Program-made: the position numbers and the translations under genes
From: Pedobacter schmidteae
Lineage (GTDB): Bacteria > Bacteroidota > Bacteroidia > Sphingobacteriales > Sphingobacteriaceae
Assembly (NCBI RefSeq): GCF_900564155.1
Contig: NZ_LS999839.1
Coordinates: 927,097-991,096, forward strand
DNA: 64,000 nt
Direction: 5' to 3'
Shown here: positions 7,937 to 19,100 of the stretch, piece by piece
How positions within the stretch are numbered: position 1 is the first letter of the stretch
Layout: every line of letters begins with the position of its first letter
Notes under the pieces: model-generated
Database searches by the model: none
Told to the model about the DNA's origin: nothing
The model's input: the letters and a program-made list of their open reading frames with translations, nothing else

Positions 7937-9610
7937 CTATAACGCCTTTAGCTTCGCGGCCCTCCATGGAATGATGGCCCCTAACATGATTGCAATGGAG
8001 ATGGCAACCACCAACCCACTTCCTTTTGAGGTAATAAAAGCCAGGATCAGCAATAGCAGCGACATAAACAACAATGAAAAACTGATCATTTTGAGGCCAA
8101 AAACATTTTGGTTTTTGATCATCTGCTTTTCATCGTCGTCGATTTCCAAAGCCTCCTGTTTCTTATTTGCTTTATACGTCAGGTAATTGCTGTAGTCTGT
8201 ACTTACACTGATCCTTCTTCTCACAATGATTTCATAAACCAACAGCATAAAAAATGGCAGTAAAACCCCAACCAGCATTTCATTGGCCCGCGACAATTTA
8301 TAGCCGTTCGTCAAAGGTATAATCATCTTAAACAGCAGGTTTACCGACAGGGAGACCAATGTAATGTAAATGGTAGCTTTTCCGGATAAGCGTTTTGAAA
8401 ACAACGACCAGATTGGTGGCAACAACAAAGGGCCACCCGTTAAAGCACCTACACTTAAGGTAAATTCAACGATCCCTCCAAAATAAGGAACCCCCAGAGC
8501 AATTACAATCATCAGTATCCCAAAAAACCAGGAAGAAGCCCGCGCCACAAACATTAGTTTTTTATCATCGGCTCCGGGATTTACAGAACCTTTATAAATA
8601 TCATTGGTAAAAACAGCCGACACCACATTGAGTGCGGTATTGGCAGATGCCGAAGTGGAAAAATACATACCTGTCAGCATTAAGCCCAAAAGACCCGAGG
8701 GAAGCACCTGTTTACAAACCATAATGTAAGCATTCTCTGCATCGAGGCCCGAAAGAGAAGGATTAATAATCCGGTAAGCCATCGGTGGCAGCATCCATAG
8801 GATAGGACTTAAGATATAAAGACCAGCAAAAAGGTAGGCTACCTTTGAAGCACTTTTTGGCGCGTCTACACTCGTATAACGCTGTACAAATGTCCAGTTT
8901 CCACCAATGTAAAAGATATGATAAATGGCAAAAGCAACAATAAAACCCCAGGTATATTCTCCATGGACCAGGTTAAAAAAATCGTCAGGGGCTTTGTCTA
9001 CAAAACCATGTATCCCATCTACCTCATTAAATACCAGGGGAAGAATAATAACGACCGCCGCCGTGAGAACCACAAACTGCAAAATATCGGTAACCATTAC
9101 TGCCCACAAGCCTCCTATAGCCGTATAGGAGATCATTAAAATCCCCAAAACGACAGTAACCGGCATAAGGGGATAACCCAATGAGGCCGACACCAGCTTC
9201 GCTACAGAATATAAAACAGATCCTTTTATAAATACCGATACAATGGTAAAGATATAGATATAGCTTTTTTGAACACTGCTGCCCAACCTTGCTTTTATAA
9301 ACTCGGCAGCGGTGAGATTGCCGGTTGCCTTCCACCTGGGCGCCAGGTAAAGTCCGGTAATCAATGCCCCCAAACACATTGTCCATTGAATGGTAATGGC
9401 CACCCAGCCATGCTGATAAGCTATTGCACCCCAGACTACAAAAGTGCCGGCCGAGAAAAAGCTCATAAATAGCGACAAGCCTCCAATGAACCAGGGAACA
9501 GATTCGCCACCCGCAAAAAAAGATTTTAAATTTCTTCCTGTTTTAGAAAAGCTGATGCCAACCAGCATGATGAAAACAGAAAAAACGACCACAACTACGG
9601 TATCTATCAT
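7937..9610 (-). CDS. Sodium/solute symporter (SSS family), last gene of the PUL operon
   Basis: About 557 aa from the preferred ATG at 9610, which overlaps the stop of the FAD-oxidoreductase gene by 4 bp (ATGA); an in-frame ATG at 9637 would overlap it more. It has about 13 hydrophobic helices and the SSS-type N-terminal core (FMSFFSAGTFVVWGAIAY), followed by a loop with RWKATGNLTAAEFIKAR. SSS proteins use a sodium gradient to take up sugars, sugar acids or related solutes. As the last gene of a SusCD operon it probably moves the final monomer or oligomer into the cytoplasm. The substrate cannot be told from sequence. Confidence 0.9.
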   Translation of the reverse strand: MIDTVVVVVFSVFIMLVGISFSKTGRNLKSFFAGGESVPWFIGGLSLFMSFFSAGTFVVWGAIAYQHGWVAITIQWTMCLGALITGLYLAPRWKATGNLTAAEFIKARLGSSVQKSYIYIFTIVSVFIKGSVLYSVAKLVSASLGYPLMPVTVVLGILMISYTAIGGLWAVMVTDILQFVVLTAAVVIILPLVFNEVDGIHGFVDKAPDDFFNLVHGEYTWGFIVAFAIYHIFYIGGNWTFVQRYTSVDAPKSASKVAYLFAGLYILSPILWMLPPMAYRIINPSLSGLDAENAYIMVCKQVLPSGLLGLMLTGMYFSTSASANTALNVVSAVFTNDIYKGSVNPGADDKKLMFVARASSWFFGILMIVIALGVPYFGGIVEFTLSVGALTGGPLLLPPIWSLFSKRLSGKATIYITLVSLSVNLLFKMIIPLTNGYKLSRANEMLVGVLLPFFMLLVYEIIVRRRISVSTDYSNYLTYKANKKQEALEIDDDEKQMIKNQNVFGLKMISFSLLFMSLLLLILAFITSKGSGLVVAISIAIMLGAIIPWRAAKLKAL

Positions 9611-11907
9611 GACTTTAATTGATTTAATGAATAACATCTCACCGAAAACAAAGCAGCCGGCACTTGGGCTGACGGATGCTCCAATATAATCGTTAGTTTT
9701 TTTGTTTCTAAGGGAGATTCAAATATGATTTCATTACGGGTTTGGTAATTGTCTTTTTTACGGTAAACTTCATTTCCCTGCTCGTCCTCAATATGATAAT
9801 TTCTTACGCAAAAAGGCATTACGGTTTCAGGATGTGTCATGAGTACCGACTCCATTGGATGATCTGTATCAGTATCAAAAACCAAATCAATTTTTTGAAC
9901 TGATTGAACTTCCTCCCATGACAATTCAAGAGTCGGCGCCTGATCAGCCCTATCCGCTACCCATGCATTCGGCTGTACAGTTGGCCTATCTGTCCCGTTT
10001 CTGACATCCTCTGCACTAAATCTATGAATAACCTCTGCACATTGTAACGCAATGTTCTGTCCTTCCGGTCTTCTTTGCGGGCACCAGAATTCAAAACTGT
10101 CTACACCCGAGCCTTCAGGGGCCACTTGTTTGCCATTGTTAGAGACCGCTTTATTGACCCCGTTAAAAACAGACAGTATTCCGGTAATCCTTTCATCAGA
10201 ATAAGCCAGTTGCACTTTTTCGTTGATCAAAAAGCAAACAAAAACGTATTGTGCTTTATCAAGAATGAGATCAAAATCTATGTACAGCTGCTGTTCTCCA
10301 GCCTGCAACCCAATGTGCCGAACGGCTAGGATAGTATCTGGAGTAAAACCACCCGGCCTGCTGCTGGTCCTTAACTCCACCTGTAATATTGTGGGGGCGT
10401 TGGCCTTAACCGGCACTTCAAAAGAAGGTAGTTTACCAGCGGAGAAAGGCAACATTTGGGCAGCAGCAATAGAAAGCGGTTTAAATATCAGGTTCCTTCT
10501 GGAAAATCCGCTCAGCTCCAGGGCCGAACTCGACTGTAAATGCGCCAGCTGAACAAGATCCTCCTGATCTTCCCAACGCACATCCGGAATATATTGCCCT
10601 GTTTTGATCAGTTCCTTCTGCAAAACCGGCAAATAGTTTTCCTGATACAACTCGGCAGGTAATTTATGATGCTTCAAACATAGCGAAGCCGCTACTGCGG
10701 CAGCCTGCGCTACATAAGCGCAGGTGGCCATTACCCTTGTGCCGCCAAACGCTACATGGCTCACACTGATAATGCGTCCTGCAATAAACAGGTTCCTCAC
10801 ATTCTTGCTGTAAAGGCAACGGTAAGGTATTTGGAAAGTTCCTTTGCTATGCCACTGATTACAAGGCGATCGTTCACTAAAAACCCCATCCGCCGGGTGA
10901 AGGTCAATAGACCAACCTCCATAGGCAACTGCATCCTCATGATTTTTTTGTTCAATCAGATCGGATTGAGAAAGGATATAGTCTCCTTCAAATCTCCGGC
11001 TTTCCCTTTTACCAGGCACTGTCCCTACCCATTCCAGGGTATAATTTTCCGCTTCAGGAAAATTGCCTGAATTTTTGATATAGTCCCATACACCATAAAT
11101 TACTTTCCACAATTCCCATTTAATCTGCTCGGTATCATGCACCGTATCCATGCGTCCACCGTGCTCTACCCACCAAAGTTTACAGCCATGTTCTTTCGCA
11201 TTAAAACTCTTATATCGTGGTATTTCCTTTTGAACGTCCATTGCAAATGCCGGTGCCGTAAAACGTACCGGTTTTCCTGTATCCTTTGTATAAAAATAAA
11301 GAGAATGCCCCAAAAGCTCACCGTAACTGGCATCAGGAGCCATGGGCTCATTAAACTCTTCTGTCGACTCGGCGCCCATTCTGAATGCGGCTCCCGAAAG
11401 AAAACCAACAATTCCATCACCAGAAGCATCACAAAATAAAGGCGCATGAATGATGTATTCTGTAGCGTTCTGGCTACAAAAAGCTTTTATACTATCAATC
11501 TTATCCGTATTCTTTTTACTGACTTCATAAACTGCCGTGTTGAGCAATAGGGTAATATTAGCTTCTTGTTTTACCTTATCAAGGATGATCATGTCCAGTA
11601 TGACCGGGTTTCCTTCAGGGTTCCTATAAGTATTTTCTACCAGCAATTCATCTATTATACCTCCTTCGCGGCTCCAGCGGTTGTTGTTGCCCATATGAGA
11701 CGTAGCACCCAATATCCACAGCCGGACTTCGCTCGACGCATTTCCTCCCAATACTGGCCTATCCTGTATCAACACCACCTTTACGCCTTGTCTGGCTGCT
11801 GTTATCGCAGCGCAAACACCAGACATCCCACCGCCAACTACGGCAAAATCTGTATGGTATTGTTCAATTTTTAAACTACGGCTTTCTTCTTCCTCTTTTC
11901 GTATCAT
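9607..11907 (-). CDS. FAD-dependent oxidoreductase (FAD_oxidored family)
   Basis: A 766-aa protein with a clear dinucleotide-binding N-terminus (residues about 20-55): VVGGGMSGVCAA, then LIQDRPVLGGNASSEVR. The NAS motif after the Gly pair is typical of this family. The core reaches about residue 440 (FIAGRIISVSHVAFGGTRVMATCAYVAQAA), and a C-terminal half rich in beta strands follows. There is no signal peptide, so it is likely cytoplasmic. Members of this family occur often in Bacteroidota glycan loci; their reactions are mostly unassigned. It lies 16 bp after the 944-aa protein gene and overlaps the symporter gene by 4 bp. Oxidation of an unusual sugar or uronate product is a guess. Confidence 0.85.
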   Translation of the reverse strand: MIRKEEEESRSLKIEQYHTDFAVVGGGMSGVCAAITAARQGVKVVLIQDRPVLGGNASSEVRLWILGATSHMGNNNRWSREGGIIDELLVENTYRNPEGNPVILDMIILDKVKQEANITLLLNTAVYEVSKKNTDKIDSIKAFCSQNATEYIIHAPLFCDASGDGIVGFLSGAAFRMGAESTEEFNEPMAPDASYGELLGHSLYFYTKDTGKPVRFTAPAFAMDVQKEIPRYKSFNAKEHGCKLWWVEHGGRMDTVHDTEQIKWELWKVIYGVWDYIKNSGNFPEAENYTLEWVGTVPGKRESRRFEGDYILSQSDLIEQKNHEDAVAYGGWSIDLHPADGVFSERSPCNQWHSKGTFQIPYRCLYSKNVRNLFIAGRIISVSHVAFGGTRVMATCAYVAQAAAVAASLCLKHHKLPAELYQENYLPVLQKELIKTGQYIPDVRWEDQEDLVQLAHLQSSSALELSGFSRRNLIFKPLSIAAAQMLPFSAGKLPSFEVPVKANAPTILQVELRTSSRPGGFTPDTILAVRHIGLQAGEQQLYIDFDLILDKAQYVFVCFLINEKVQLAYSDERITGILSVFNGVNKAVSNNGKQVAPEGSGVDSFEFWCPQRRPEGQNIALQCAEVIHRFSAEDVRNGTDRPTVQPNAWVADRADQAPTLELSWEEVQSVQKIDLVFDTDTDHPMESVLMTHPETVMPFCVRNYHIEDEQGNEVYRKKDNYQTRNEIIFESPLETKKLTIILEHPSAQVPAALFSVRCYSLNQLKS

Positions 11908-11923
11908 TACTCTATTTTTTTAG

Positions 11924-14758
11924 TTATCTGCCTAATTCCGTTACCCCCGACCTGGTCAGCTTGCCTTTTGTATCCGTTAGCTCCAGATGAAAACTAACCG
12001 GCTTACCCAAATCTACCGGCACGGTAAACTCAAATGGGTATTCATTTTTATCGATCACTTTTTCTGCTTTTCCCTTGATTTTATAAATCATTCTTGCCTT
12101 TTTCCATTTGGTATCATCTTCCTGAAGAAATACAAAAAGCCGCTGTGCATAAGCGCCAAGCTTAAACAACAGCGCTTTTGTGTCACCTTCCGGAATAGCG
12201 GCATAATCACTTCTATCGTCTTTGGCTACATTAAGCAGTTGCTCCTGAAAGCTGCTCCGTATTTTTACACCTGAAATAGCCACAGCAGCCATACCACCTG
12301 CAGGAACATAGAGCCGAAATTTTCCGTTATTCAAATCTCCTGGTCGCTCCGATGGATATAAATTCCGTATCACGCTATTGCCCGAAAAGGCAACCAATGA
12401 AGGATCAATGGAAACTAAAGTGTTTATCTCCGCTTTGGATTGGTTCATAAAGGCCAGTAAAAGTGTATCGCCTTTTCTGGCACTAACATAATTTAAAGCA
12501 ATATCCTCTATTTGCAATAAACGGGCAGGCATCCACAATTGAACATCCCGAAACTTCAGGAACTGGCCTTTTCTGGCCCCATAAAACTTATTCTGCAGAT
12601 AAGCGTATCCTTCGATATAATCACTTGGGAAGTCGATCCCGCCCTCACTTTTGACATAGGCATCCGACACCAGATAGTCCACAAACATGGAAGCCATTGG
12701 CAGGATGTGATTGTAGTGAAAAGAGTTTACGCTTTGGTCCTTATGCTCATGAAGCGGAAAGTCGGCCTTTTCATAAGCGGTAGTTCTTTCGGTATTCATA
12801 TGATATCCCGGAAAACTTTCAGATCGGCCAACTATTGAGGCTTTGGCAACATTCATCAAAAAGGAATCCTTTGTTTGATAGCCAATGCGGAGTAACCAGG
12901 GTGCATAGGTAGACATAAAGATGCCCCTATGACCGGTTGAAGTACCCGATGATTCGGGAGTAAGGCCCATTTCTGACAGTCTCCATGCCGGAACAGTTTC
13001 TTCCGGATAATACATTTGATGATGCCCTTTGGATTTGAGGTACCAGTACATAGGTGCTTTCCCACCTTTGTTCACCGTAATTGGCTGATCGGATATTTTG
13101 GGTGCCATCCAGGTAAACAAAGTATAATGCCTGGCCCCGTCCTGTGCAGCCTTAAGATATCTTTGTTCGCCCGTAAGCTCATACAATTCCAAAAGCGCCG
13201 ACCAGTTATTGGTAAATGTTGGCCAGAAAAAATTAGAGCTAAACAGCGGATCGCCAAACTGTGTGATCCGTGTGTTTACCCGTTCTTTAAGGTAATTATC
13301 TGCCAGACTCTTGCTCAATGACAAATAAGAGGAGTCGCAGCTGAGTTTAAACATAAACATGGCATTGACCCAGTTACGCCCTTTTTGTTCCTCATCAAGA
13401 TTTCGGACGCGTGCAGTACCAAACTCTTTTTTAGCCATTTCGGCATAAAAAGAGTTACTCTTACCAAAAACATTGTACAACACCTGTAACTCGGATAATG
13501 GGGCAATAGGCCCTCTCAGTTTCCTCGATGGTGATTGAATTTTCTGATTACTGTCAATGGCAAACAGGAATTTCTCCCGCGACAACATAAATTCCATTAA
13601 AGGGTAGGCCCTTTTATCGAATAGCTCCTTATCATCCCTGATGAGGGACAATTCAAGAGGGTTTAAACTCGAAACATTTTTTACCGCGCCAGGCACATCC
13701 GTTGAATAAGCAAAGCCTTTCAAACTATCCACAAACCAGGCATAATGTGTTTTTGAATAAGCTATCAGATGATCTAAAGTGGTATTCATCGAAACAGTAG
13801 CATTGGTCCGGTAATCCTTAAACCCAAATACAGTTGTGGCTATCCGTTCATAAGTTTTGGTAATACTTAAAGGCTCCACAACAAGATTCATTGAAAATTC
13901 AAAAGCATGTCCCGCCAGCATGCTGGAATTGTAACCTCCCGGCATAGGCGCAAAAATTTGCGGTTGCAGCTGCGATTTATGGTTCAACAAAGCAATCCCA
14001 AACTGACTGTTGGTAAGCAATGGTAAAGGCTGAAAAGGCAAATACCTGGAGTCGGCCAGCACACCAATTGAGTTATGCCCGTCATTTACCAGCGTAGTAG
14101 GCAATGTAGCCATAAAAGAGGGAGTAAGATAGGGTTGCTGGGGAGCTCTTTTTTCCGTCCAGATGAGGGGTTGCCATAATTCGTCAGCCTCCTCACTTTT
14201 AAAAGATGGGGCACCCACATAACCTACGCTGTAAAAGCCATTCTTTTTAGGTGTAAACAAAAACCTCATGCGGGGATAGGACGACCGATCTTTAATTAAC
14301 CATGCCCTTAAGCTGAAAAGGGCATGCTCAGGAAAGATAAAACTGATAGAATCTCCCGCAGTTATGGTCTTAACAGCGGTTAAAAAATAGGTGGTTCCGG
14401 CATGGTATATATTGGCGGTCCTGTCTTGCTTTGCGCTTCTTAGTATCCGGTCATCAAATCCATCCCCGGCAACGCTGGCACTAACTGATTGCTGATTGTA
14501 ATCCGCCAAACGGCTATCCTGAGTTTTCCAGGTGGGAATATTGTAGGAAACCTTTTTTAAACCCGAGGGCTTTAATGCCAGTTCAGGATCCTTTTCATTA
14601 AAAATAACTACAAAATCAGGTTTAAACCAATAAGTTTTGCCCTGTGAGACAATTTCAAATCCCTTATTGTCAGTTACTGCCTGGCCCTTGGCCATCGTGT
14701 ACAAACAGCAGGAAATAAAAAGGCAAATGATTTTAGTATACATCATCTTCTGTTTCAT
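11924..14758 (-). CDS. Large secreted protein, paralogue 3 of the toroid-like trio
   Basis: A 944-aa protein with an N-terminal signal peptide (about 1-26, ending AKGQ). It has a beta-rich N-terminal half to about residue 310, then helical hairpins (FTNNWSALLELYELTGEQRYLKAAQDGARH) of the kind found in alpha/alpha-toroid enzymes, and a C-terminal beta domain. It shares collinear blocks with its two neighbours: W-LSEMGL...ES, APWLLRIGY, and NHILPMASMFVDYLVSDA followed by GGIDFPSDYIEGYAY. No catalytic motif of a known glycoside hydrolase or lyase family stands out to me. Position in a SusCD operon points to glycan breakdown. It overlaps the SGNH gene by 4 bp. Confidence 0.75.
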   Translation of the reverse strand: MKQKMMYTKIICLFISCCLYTMAKGQAVTDNKGFEIVSQGKTYWFKPDFVVIFNEKDPELALKPSGLKKVSYNIPTWKTQDSRLADYNQQSVSASVAGDGFDDRILRSAKQDRTANIYHAGTTYFLTAVKTITAGDSISFIFPEHALFSLRAWLIKDRSSYPRMRFLFTPKKNGFYSVGYVGAPSFKSEEADELWQPLIWTEKRAPQQPYLTPSFMATLPTTLVNDGHNSIGVLADSRYLPFQPLPLLTNSQFGIALLNHKSQLQPQIFAPMPGGYNSSMLAGHAFEFSMNLVVEPLSITKTYERIATTVFGFKDYRTNATVSMNTTLDHLIAYSKTHYAWFVDSLKGFAYSTDVPGAVKNVSSLNPLELSLIRDDKELFDKRAYPLMEFMLSREKFLFAIDSNQKIQSPSRKLRGPIAPLSELQVLYNVFGKSNSFYAEMAKKEFGTARVRNLDEEQKGRNWVNAMFMFKLSCDSSYLSLSKSLADNYLKERVNTRITQFGDPLFSSNFFWPTFTNNWSALLELYELTGEQRYLKAAQDGARHYTLFTWMAPKISDQPITVNKGGKAPMYWYLKSKGHHQMYYPEETVPAWRLSEMGLTPESSGTSTGHRGIFMSTYAPWLLRIGYQTKDSFLMNVAKASIVGRSESFPGYHMNTERTTAYEKADFPLHEHKDQSVNSFHYNHILPMASMFVDYLVSDAYVKSEGGIDFPSDYIEGYAYLQNKFYGARKGQFLKFRDVQLWMPARLLQIEDIALNYVSARKGDTLLLAFMNQSKAEINTLVSIDPSLVAFSGNSVIRNLYPSERPGDLNNGKFRLYVPAGGMAAVAISGVKIRSSFQEQLLNVAKDDRSDYAAIPEGDTKALLFKLGAYAQRLFVFLQEDDTKWKKARMIYKIKGKAEKVIDKNEYPFEFTVPVDLGKPVSFHLELTDTKGKLTRSGVTELGR

Positions 14759-16158
14759 TTCAGTAATGTTCCTCTTAATAAAATACGGCCCAGGTAAATC
14801 ACCGACTGATTGTATTTTTCAGGGTGGCTCACCATATCCGCCCGCTTATCTTCCGGTAATATTTCTAATTTATTGGCTTGCCGGGCAGAGACCTTTACCT
14901 GCACCAGATGAGCACCCGGCGCCACTTTAATTACATCAAACTGCCCGCGGTAACGGTTGTTGCAATAAGCATTAAACCTATTTAAGGCCTCATCTCCTGT
15001 GGTTTCTACTGCCTGGTAATATATAAAGTTCCCTTCCTTTTCTCTATTTAGTTTTACAGGTTTCCCATCTATCGTCCATTCCAGCTGTCCAACTTCAGGG
15101 CCGCCAATGTCAAATACACCAACCATATCTCCCTTAAAGCGAAAACTAAATGTGGCCCCTGGCTTATTTGCCATTAGCACATCCGAAAACCAGGGACTGA
15201 ACTTTTTAAGATTGGGATCGGTACCCGTTGGCATCAATTGCCAGCCACTAACAGATATTGCTACAGCTGAAGGGGGCAACATGGTTGCTTCATCCCAGGC
15301 AGCAGTAATTAATGGAGCCGGCAATACTTTCTTTTGTTCTGGTTTAATTTTCTCCATCTTTTGGAAAGCCCTCGCTATAGCCGCAGCGTACAGATTTCCA
15401 CCTGCGGTTGTGGGATGAATGCCGTCCTCCGAAAACAAAATTTTAGATTCAGTCGGAGCGTTTCCTTTCCAGATCAATTTTCCCTCAGCCTCCAGGGCTG
15501 CTGCTTGCATTCCTAAATTCACGGCAGGCAAACCATAATGTGCTGCAACCCGCTCTAAGCCCTCAATGTTTGGCGGCAATTCGTTTTTTTGATAAAAGGC
15601 AGACTGTCCGGTTAAAATCGTATACAGCAAACAGATATTTGTTTTAGGGTTTTCTTTAATCGTTTGTCTGATCATCCCTTCCATTCCGCCAGGGTAAGCC
15701 CCATTTACGGCAAATTCAATAAAGATAAGATCGGGCCTCTGGTTCAATACCTGCTCCTTGATCCTGAAAGCACCCAACTCTGTTCCTGTGCCCGAAACAC
15801 CTGCATTAATCCATTCAAAATTCACCCGCGGATAAGCCTCTTCCAGGTACCTGGCAGTTTGTAGTCGATAGCCAAAATTAGCCTGAGTGATGCTTCCTCC
15901 AATAAAAGCCACTACTACCTTCTTCCCCAGACTTATTTTTTCAAAGAACGCCGGAAGGCCCAATCGGGCACTACATTCCAGCTCCTTATAAAAATTTCCC
16001 GGTTCAATTAACGGGATATTGGCTGCAGAAGCATTAAAATAAATGGGCGAGGCCCCGGCCTGCGAAGCCGCGATCTTGTCCTTATCGGTTTGGGAAAAAG
16101 CAGTCGCCGACATCAACAAACAGCTAAGCAAGGCTATTTTCAAGCCAGATTTATTCAT
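14755..16158 (-). CDS. SGNH/GDSL-type hydrolase, secreted (putative carbohydrate esterase)
   Basis: About 467 aa from ATG 16158 (an ATG at 16164 or 16197 is possible but overlaps the upstream gene more). A signal peptide (LLSCLLMSATAFSQ) is followed by an SGNH fold: block I is FIGGSITQANFGYR, the conserved Asn block is EFAVNG, and block V is EDGIHPTTAGG, giving the Asp/His pair. A C-terminal beta domain of about 170 residues follows. Such enzymes usually remove acetyl or methyl groups from glycans. Within this operon it would de-esterify the substrate before or after chain cleavage. It overlaps both neighbours by a few bases, implying coupled translation. Confidence 0.85.
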   Translation of the reverse strand: MNKSGLKIALLSCLLMSATAFSQTDKDKIAASQAGASPIYFNASAANIPLIEPGNFYKELECSARLGLPAFFEKISLGKKVVVAFIGGSITQANFGYRLQTARYLEEAYPRVNFEWINAGVSGTGTELGAFRIKEQVLNQRPDLIFIEFAVNGAYPGGMEGMIRQTIKENPKTNICLLYTILTGQSAFYQKNELPPNIEGLERVAAHYGLPAVNLGMQAAALEAEGKLIWKGNAPTESKILFSEDGIHPTTAGGNLYAAAIARAFQKMEKIKPEQKKVLPAPLITAAWDEATMLPPSAVAISVSGWQLMPTGTDPNLKKFSPWFSDVLMANKPGATFSFRFKGDMVGVFDIGGPEVGQLEWTIDGKPVKLNREKEGNFIYYQAVETTGDEALNRFNAYCNNRYRGQFDVIKVAPGAHLVQVKVSARQANKLEILPEDKRADMVSHPEKYNQSVIYLGRILLRGTLLK

Positions 16159-19100
16159 TACCATTGAGTACAATTTTCTTAGTTTTTGTTTTCCCATCCT
16201 CTGTTTTAAAGCTGAGTTCCATTACCGCACTTTCGCCCATCGCCAGTTTATTAAAGCTCCATTCATAAGGGTACTGGTTTATTTCCTGCACTTGTTTATT
16301 ACAGGTAACCCTTACCGAACAGCCTTTTAAAGGAGCTGTTTCTGCAAATCCATAGCTGGTGTCCCAACCAAATGGCGAACGGATGCGGAACAGGAATACA
16401 CGTCCCCAGGGTGCCCCCAGGTCAATTATTTTCATTCCTTCTTTAACTGGTTGATATTTTTTCACCGCAGGAATTGCAGCCAGGGGAATAGAAATGGCTT
16501 TGAAACCCTTGGCCGGAATAATAACGTCCGCCTTCGCGTCTTTGAAGTCCAAAGCAGCCGACGCACCAGTAGGTTCGTAAGACAATCCCTTTCCTTCCTT
16601 CAAGGTCCCGGCAGTTGCATTCCACTGTACCGTTACCTTTTGTGCTGTTGCCCCTTCCGAAGAAAGCAGAATCCAGAAGTTTTTATCAGAAACTGCAGTA
16701 ACATAATTAATGTTGGGATTTTGAATGGTAACCAAATCCTTCTTCATGCGCAGGCTTACTTCCGAATCGCCAAAAACTTTGCCCTTACCACCGCCATACA
16801 CCCGGTTATTAAACCATACAAAACCTTCCTGTTTGCTATAGGGGAACATTACATTTCCCTTAGAACGTTGTATGGTCTCACTGATCAGATAATCCAGGCT
16901 AAATGCTATATGAGGGGGAATGTGATGATAATAAATGGAGCTGACATCGGGTCCTTTATAGGGAAAATCTGCTGACATCGGTACATCCGTAAAACCGGTA
17001 CTATAGTACCCCGGATAATTGGCAAAACGTCCAATGACTGCATTACGGGCATATATTTCATAAATCGACTTGTTCGAGTATTGATATAACCGCAGCAGAT
17101 GCGGTGCCCAACTGCTCATCAACACGGGGTGAACGGTCTGCCCTTTTACCCTGGTAAAATAGGTACTGGGCTGTTCCAGGCCAAGGCCTACAGGCGATAC
17201 CAGCCATTCGGGAACTTGCTTTTCCTGAACATCTCCCTTTTTTCTGGGAAATCCTAAACGATAGGGTTCATTACCTTTCCACCAGATCCGTGTAACGCCA
17301 TCATAACTGTTTCCGGGGTGAATGGTCTGCAAGCTGTCTTCCACCTTTGGATAACTGCGTATTCCGGCAATGGTAAAATAGGCCCCGTATTCTGCAGCTT
17401 TCAGATATTTGTTGTCTTTTGTGGCATCATACAAATCCAGCAGGTCCCACCAGGGTGCATAAAAAGTAGCGTTATAAAAGGGAATATGGCTCAACACCTG
17501 GCTGGTATTCTGATATATTTTTTGCTGAATAAAAAGATCCGCATCTTTTTTGGCCAGTTGCAACCACCTGGATTGTCCGGTAAGGCGATACGCCCAAAGT
17601 GCCTGGTTCCAGGGAATAAAGTCTGTTGAATAGCCTTTTGCCGCTCTCAGACTGTCTCCCGGTAAAGCGAGACCTTTCAGCCAGGGATTCAGGCCATCCA
17701 GCAAACGATCTAAACCGGCATAGTAGGAGGTGGTAAACTGGGACTTAAAAGGATTCATTTCCAACGTTTTCCGTGTAGCATTATAGGCAGTAGGAACAAT
17801 ATCTGTAGCCCAGCGGTATCCGCTGCGCGAAAGTGTAAATTCTATGGTGGGTAACGACCTGCTGATGTAAAACGCTTCATCATTTTGCAGTACCGAGAGG
17901 GCAATATTGGCCAAAGGGGTTGCATTTACAACTGTTGGTGCTGTAGTAGGGTCACCTTCAATGTCATAAAACCCTTTTAGACGGGAGGTCCATCCCGCAG
18001 CGTTGTCATTTTTTATCAGCTCGATCATATTAAACACCGCATTGGTAAGTGACGCCTGTTCCTGCCTCCTATAGTCCTTTACCTCAAATACGTTTTTCGA
18101 TACTTCATCCATAGCCGAATCCCAGTTCCCTGGCGTTATCCCCATCATAAACTGCCTGTCTATTACCTCACCTGCACGATATTTTGAATCCTTCATTCCC
18201 AGTACCGGCGAAAACATCACCGGTTGCAACTGGTTATTGTGATTCTTAAGTGTAAAACCTGCAGGTGCATAATCTACAGAGCCCCAATCTTTTTTAAACA
18301 AAGCAGGGCCTGCGGCAACATAGCTGGACACTAGCCCCGATTGTGCTTTTGACGACACAATGGCCAGCGGCTGCTGCATCATTGAAGTGATCATCATTTG
18401 AGGGCCATCAGAAATGCGCTTGTACTGAAACATCGGCGCCATCAACACGTTTTCCAGATCCTGATCCGCAACGGGCTGAAATGCAGCAATCCCCATACTA
18501 TAATAGCCTGGCTGGGCAGTACGACAGATGAGCCGCACACCAATATGCTGTTTACCTGGTGTTAAGAACCACAAACCAGTGATGGCCGAACCATTCCGGG
18601 TAACGTACTGCACCTCCAATTTTTGTTTATCAATGGCTTTTACCGCAACCGGAATAGCCTCGCTAAGGTTTCCCGACTCAAAGGGGTTAAAATCATCTCC
18701 AGGTTTGTGTACGGCATATTTTTGCCCCTGTAAAACAAAATGGGATTTCGGCTTTTGGTTGTCCCAGGTTGGATAGTATTTATTAAATCTGATGGCCGTA
18801 GCATCGCTGGTGATTAAAAAAACATGATGGTCTTCTGCGTTTGCACTTGCCGGCTGCCACCATTTTCCGTCCCTTTTTATTTCGGTACGACAAGCTATAG
18901 CCCTGTGGTCTGCGCCGGCCCTAACGAATTGTATACGTACGGACTCATTTTCAATGCCAGCTATCACCGGGTCTGTCGCACTCAATTGCAATGGGGGCGT
19001 GACGCTTTTCTTTTCTTCAGTAAACACTTCTTGAGTTGCAGGAAGTGTTTTCCAGGAAAGCAGTACTTTTTTATCTATGTTATTTGGATTAATGGTACTA

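Noticed and set aside
16451..16975. 174-aa open frame on the + strand
   Set aside because: It is antisense to the 1136-aa operon gene, which has clear paralogues; the antisense residues have no protein-like pattern.
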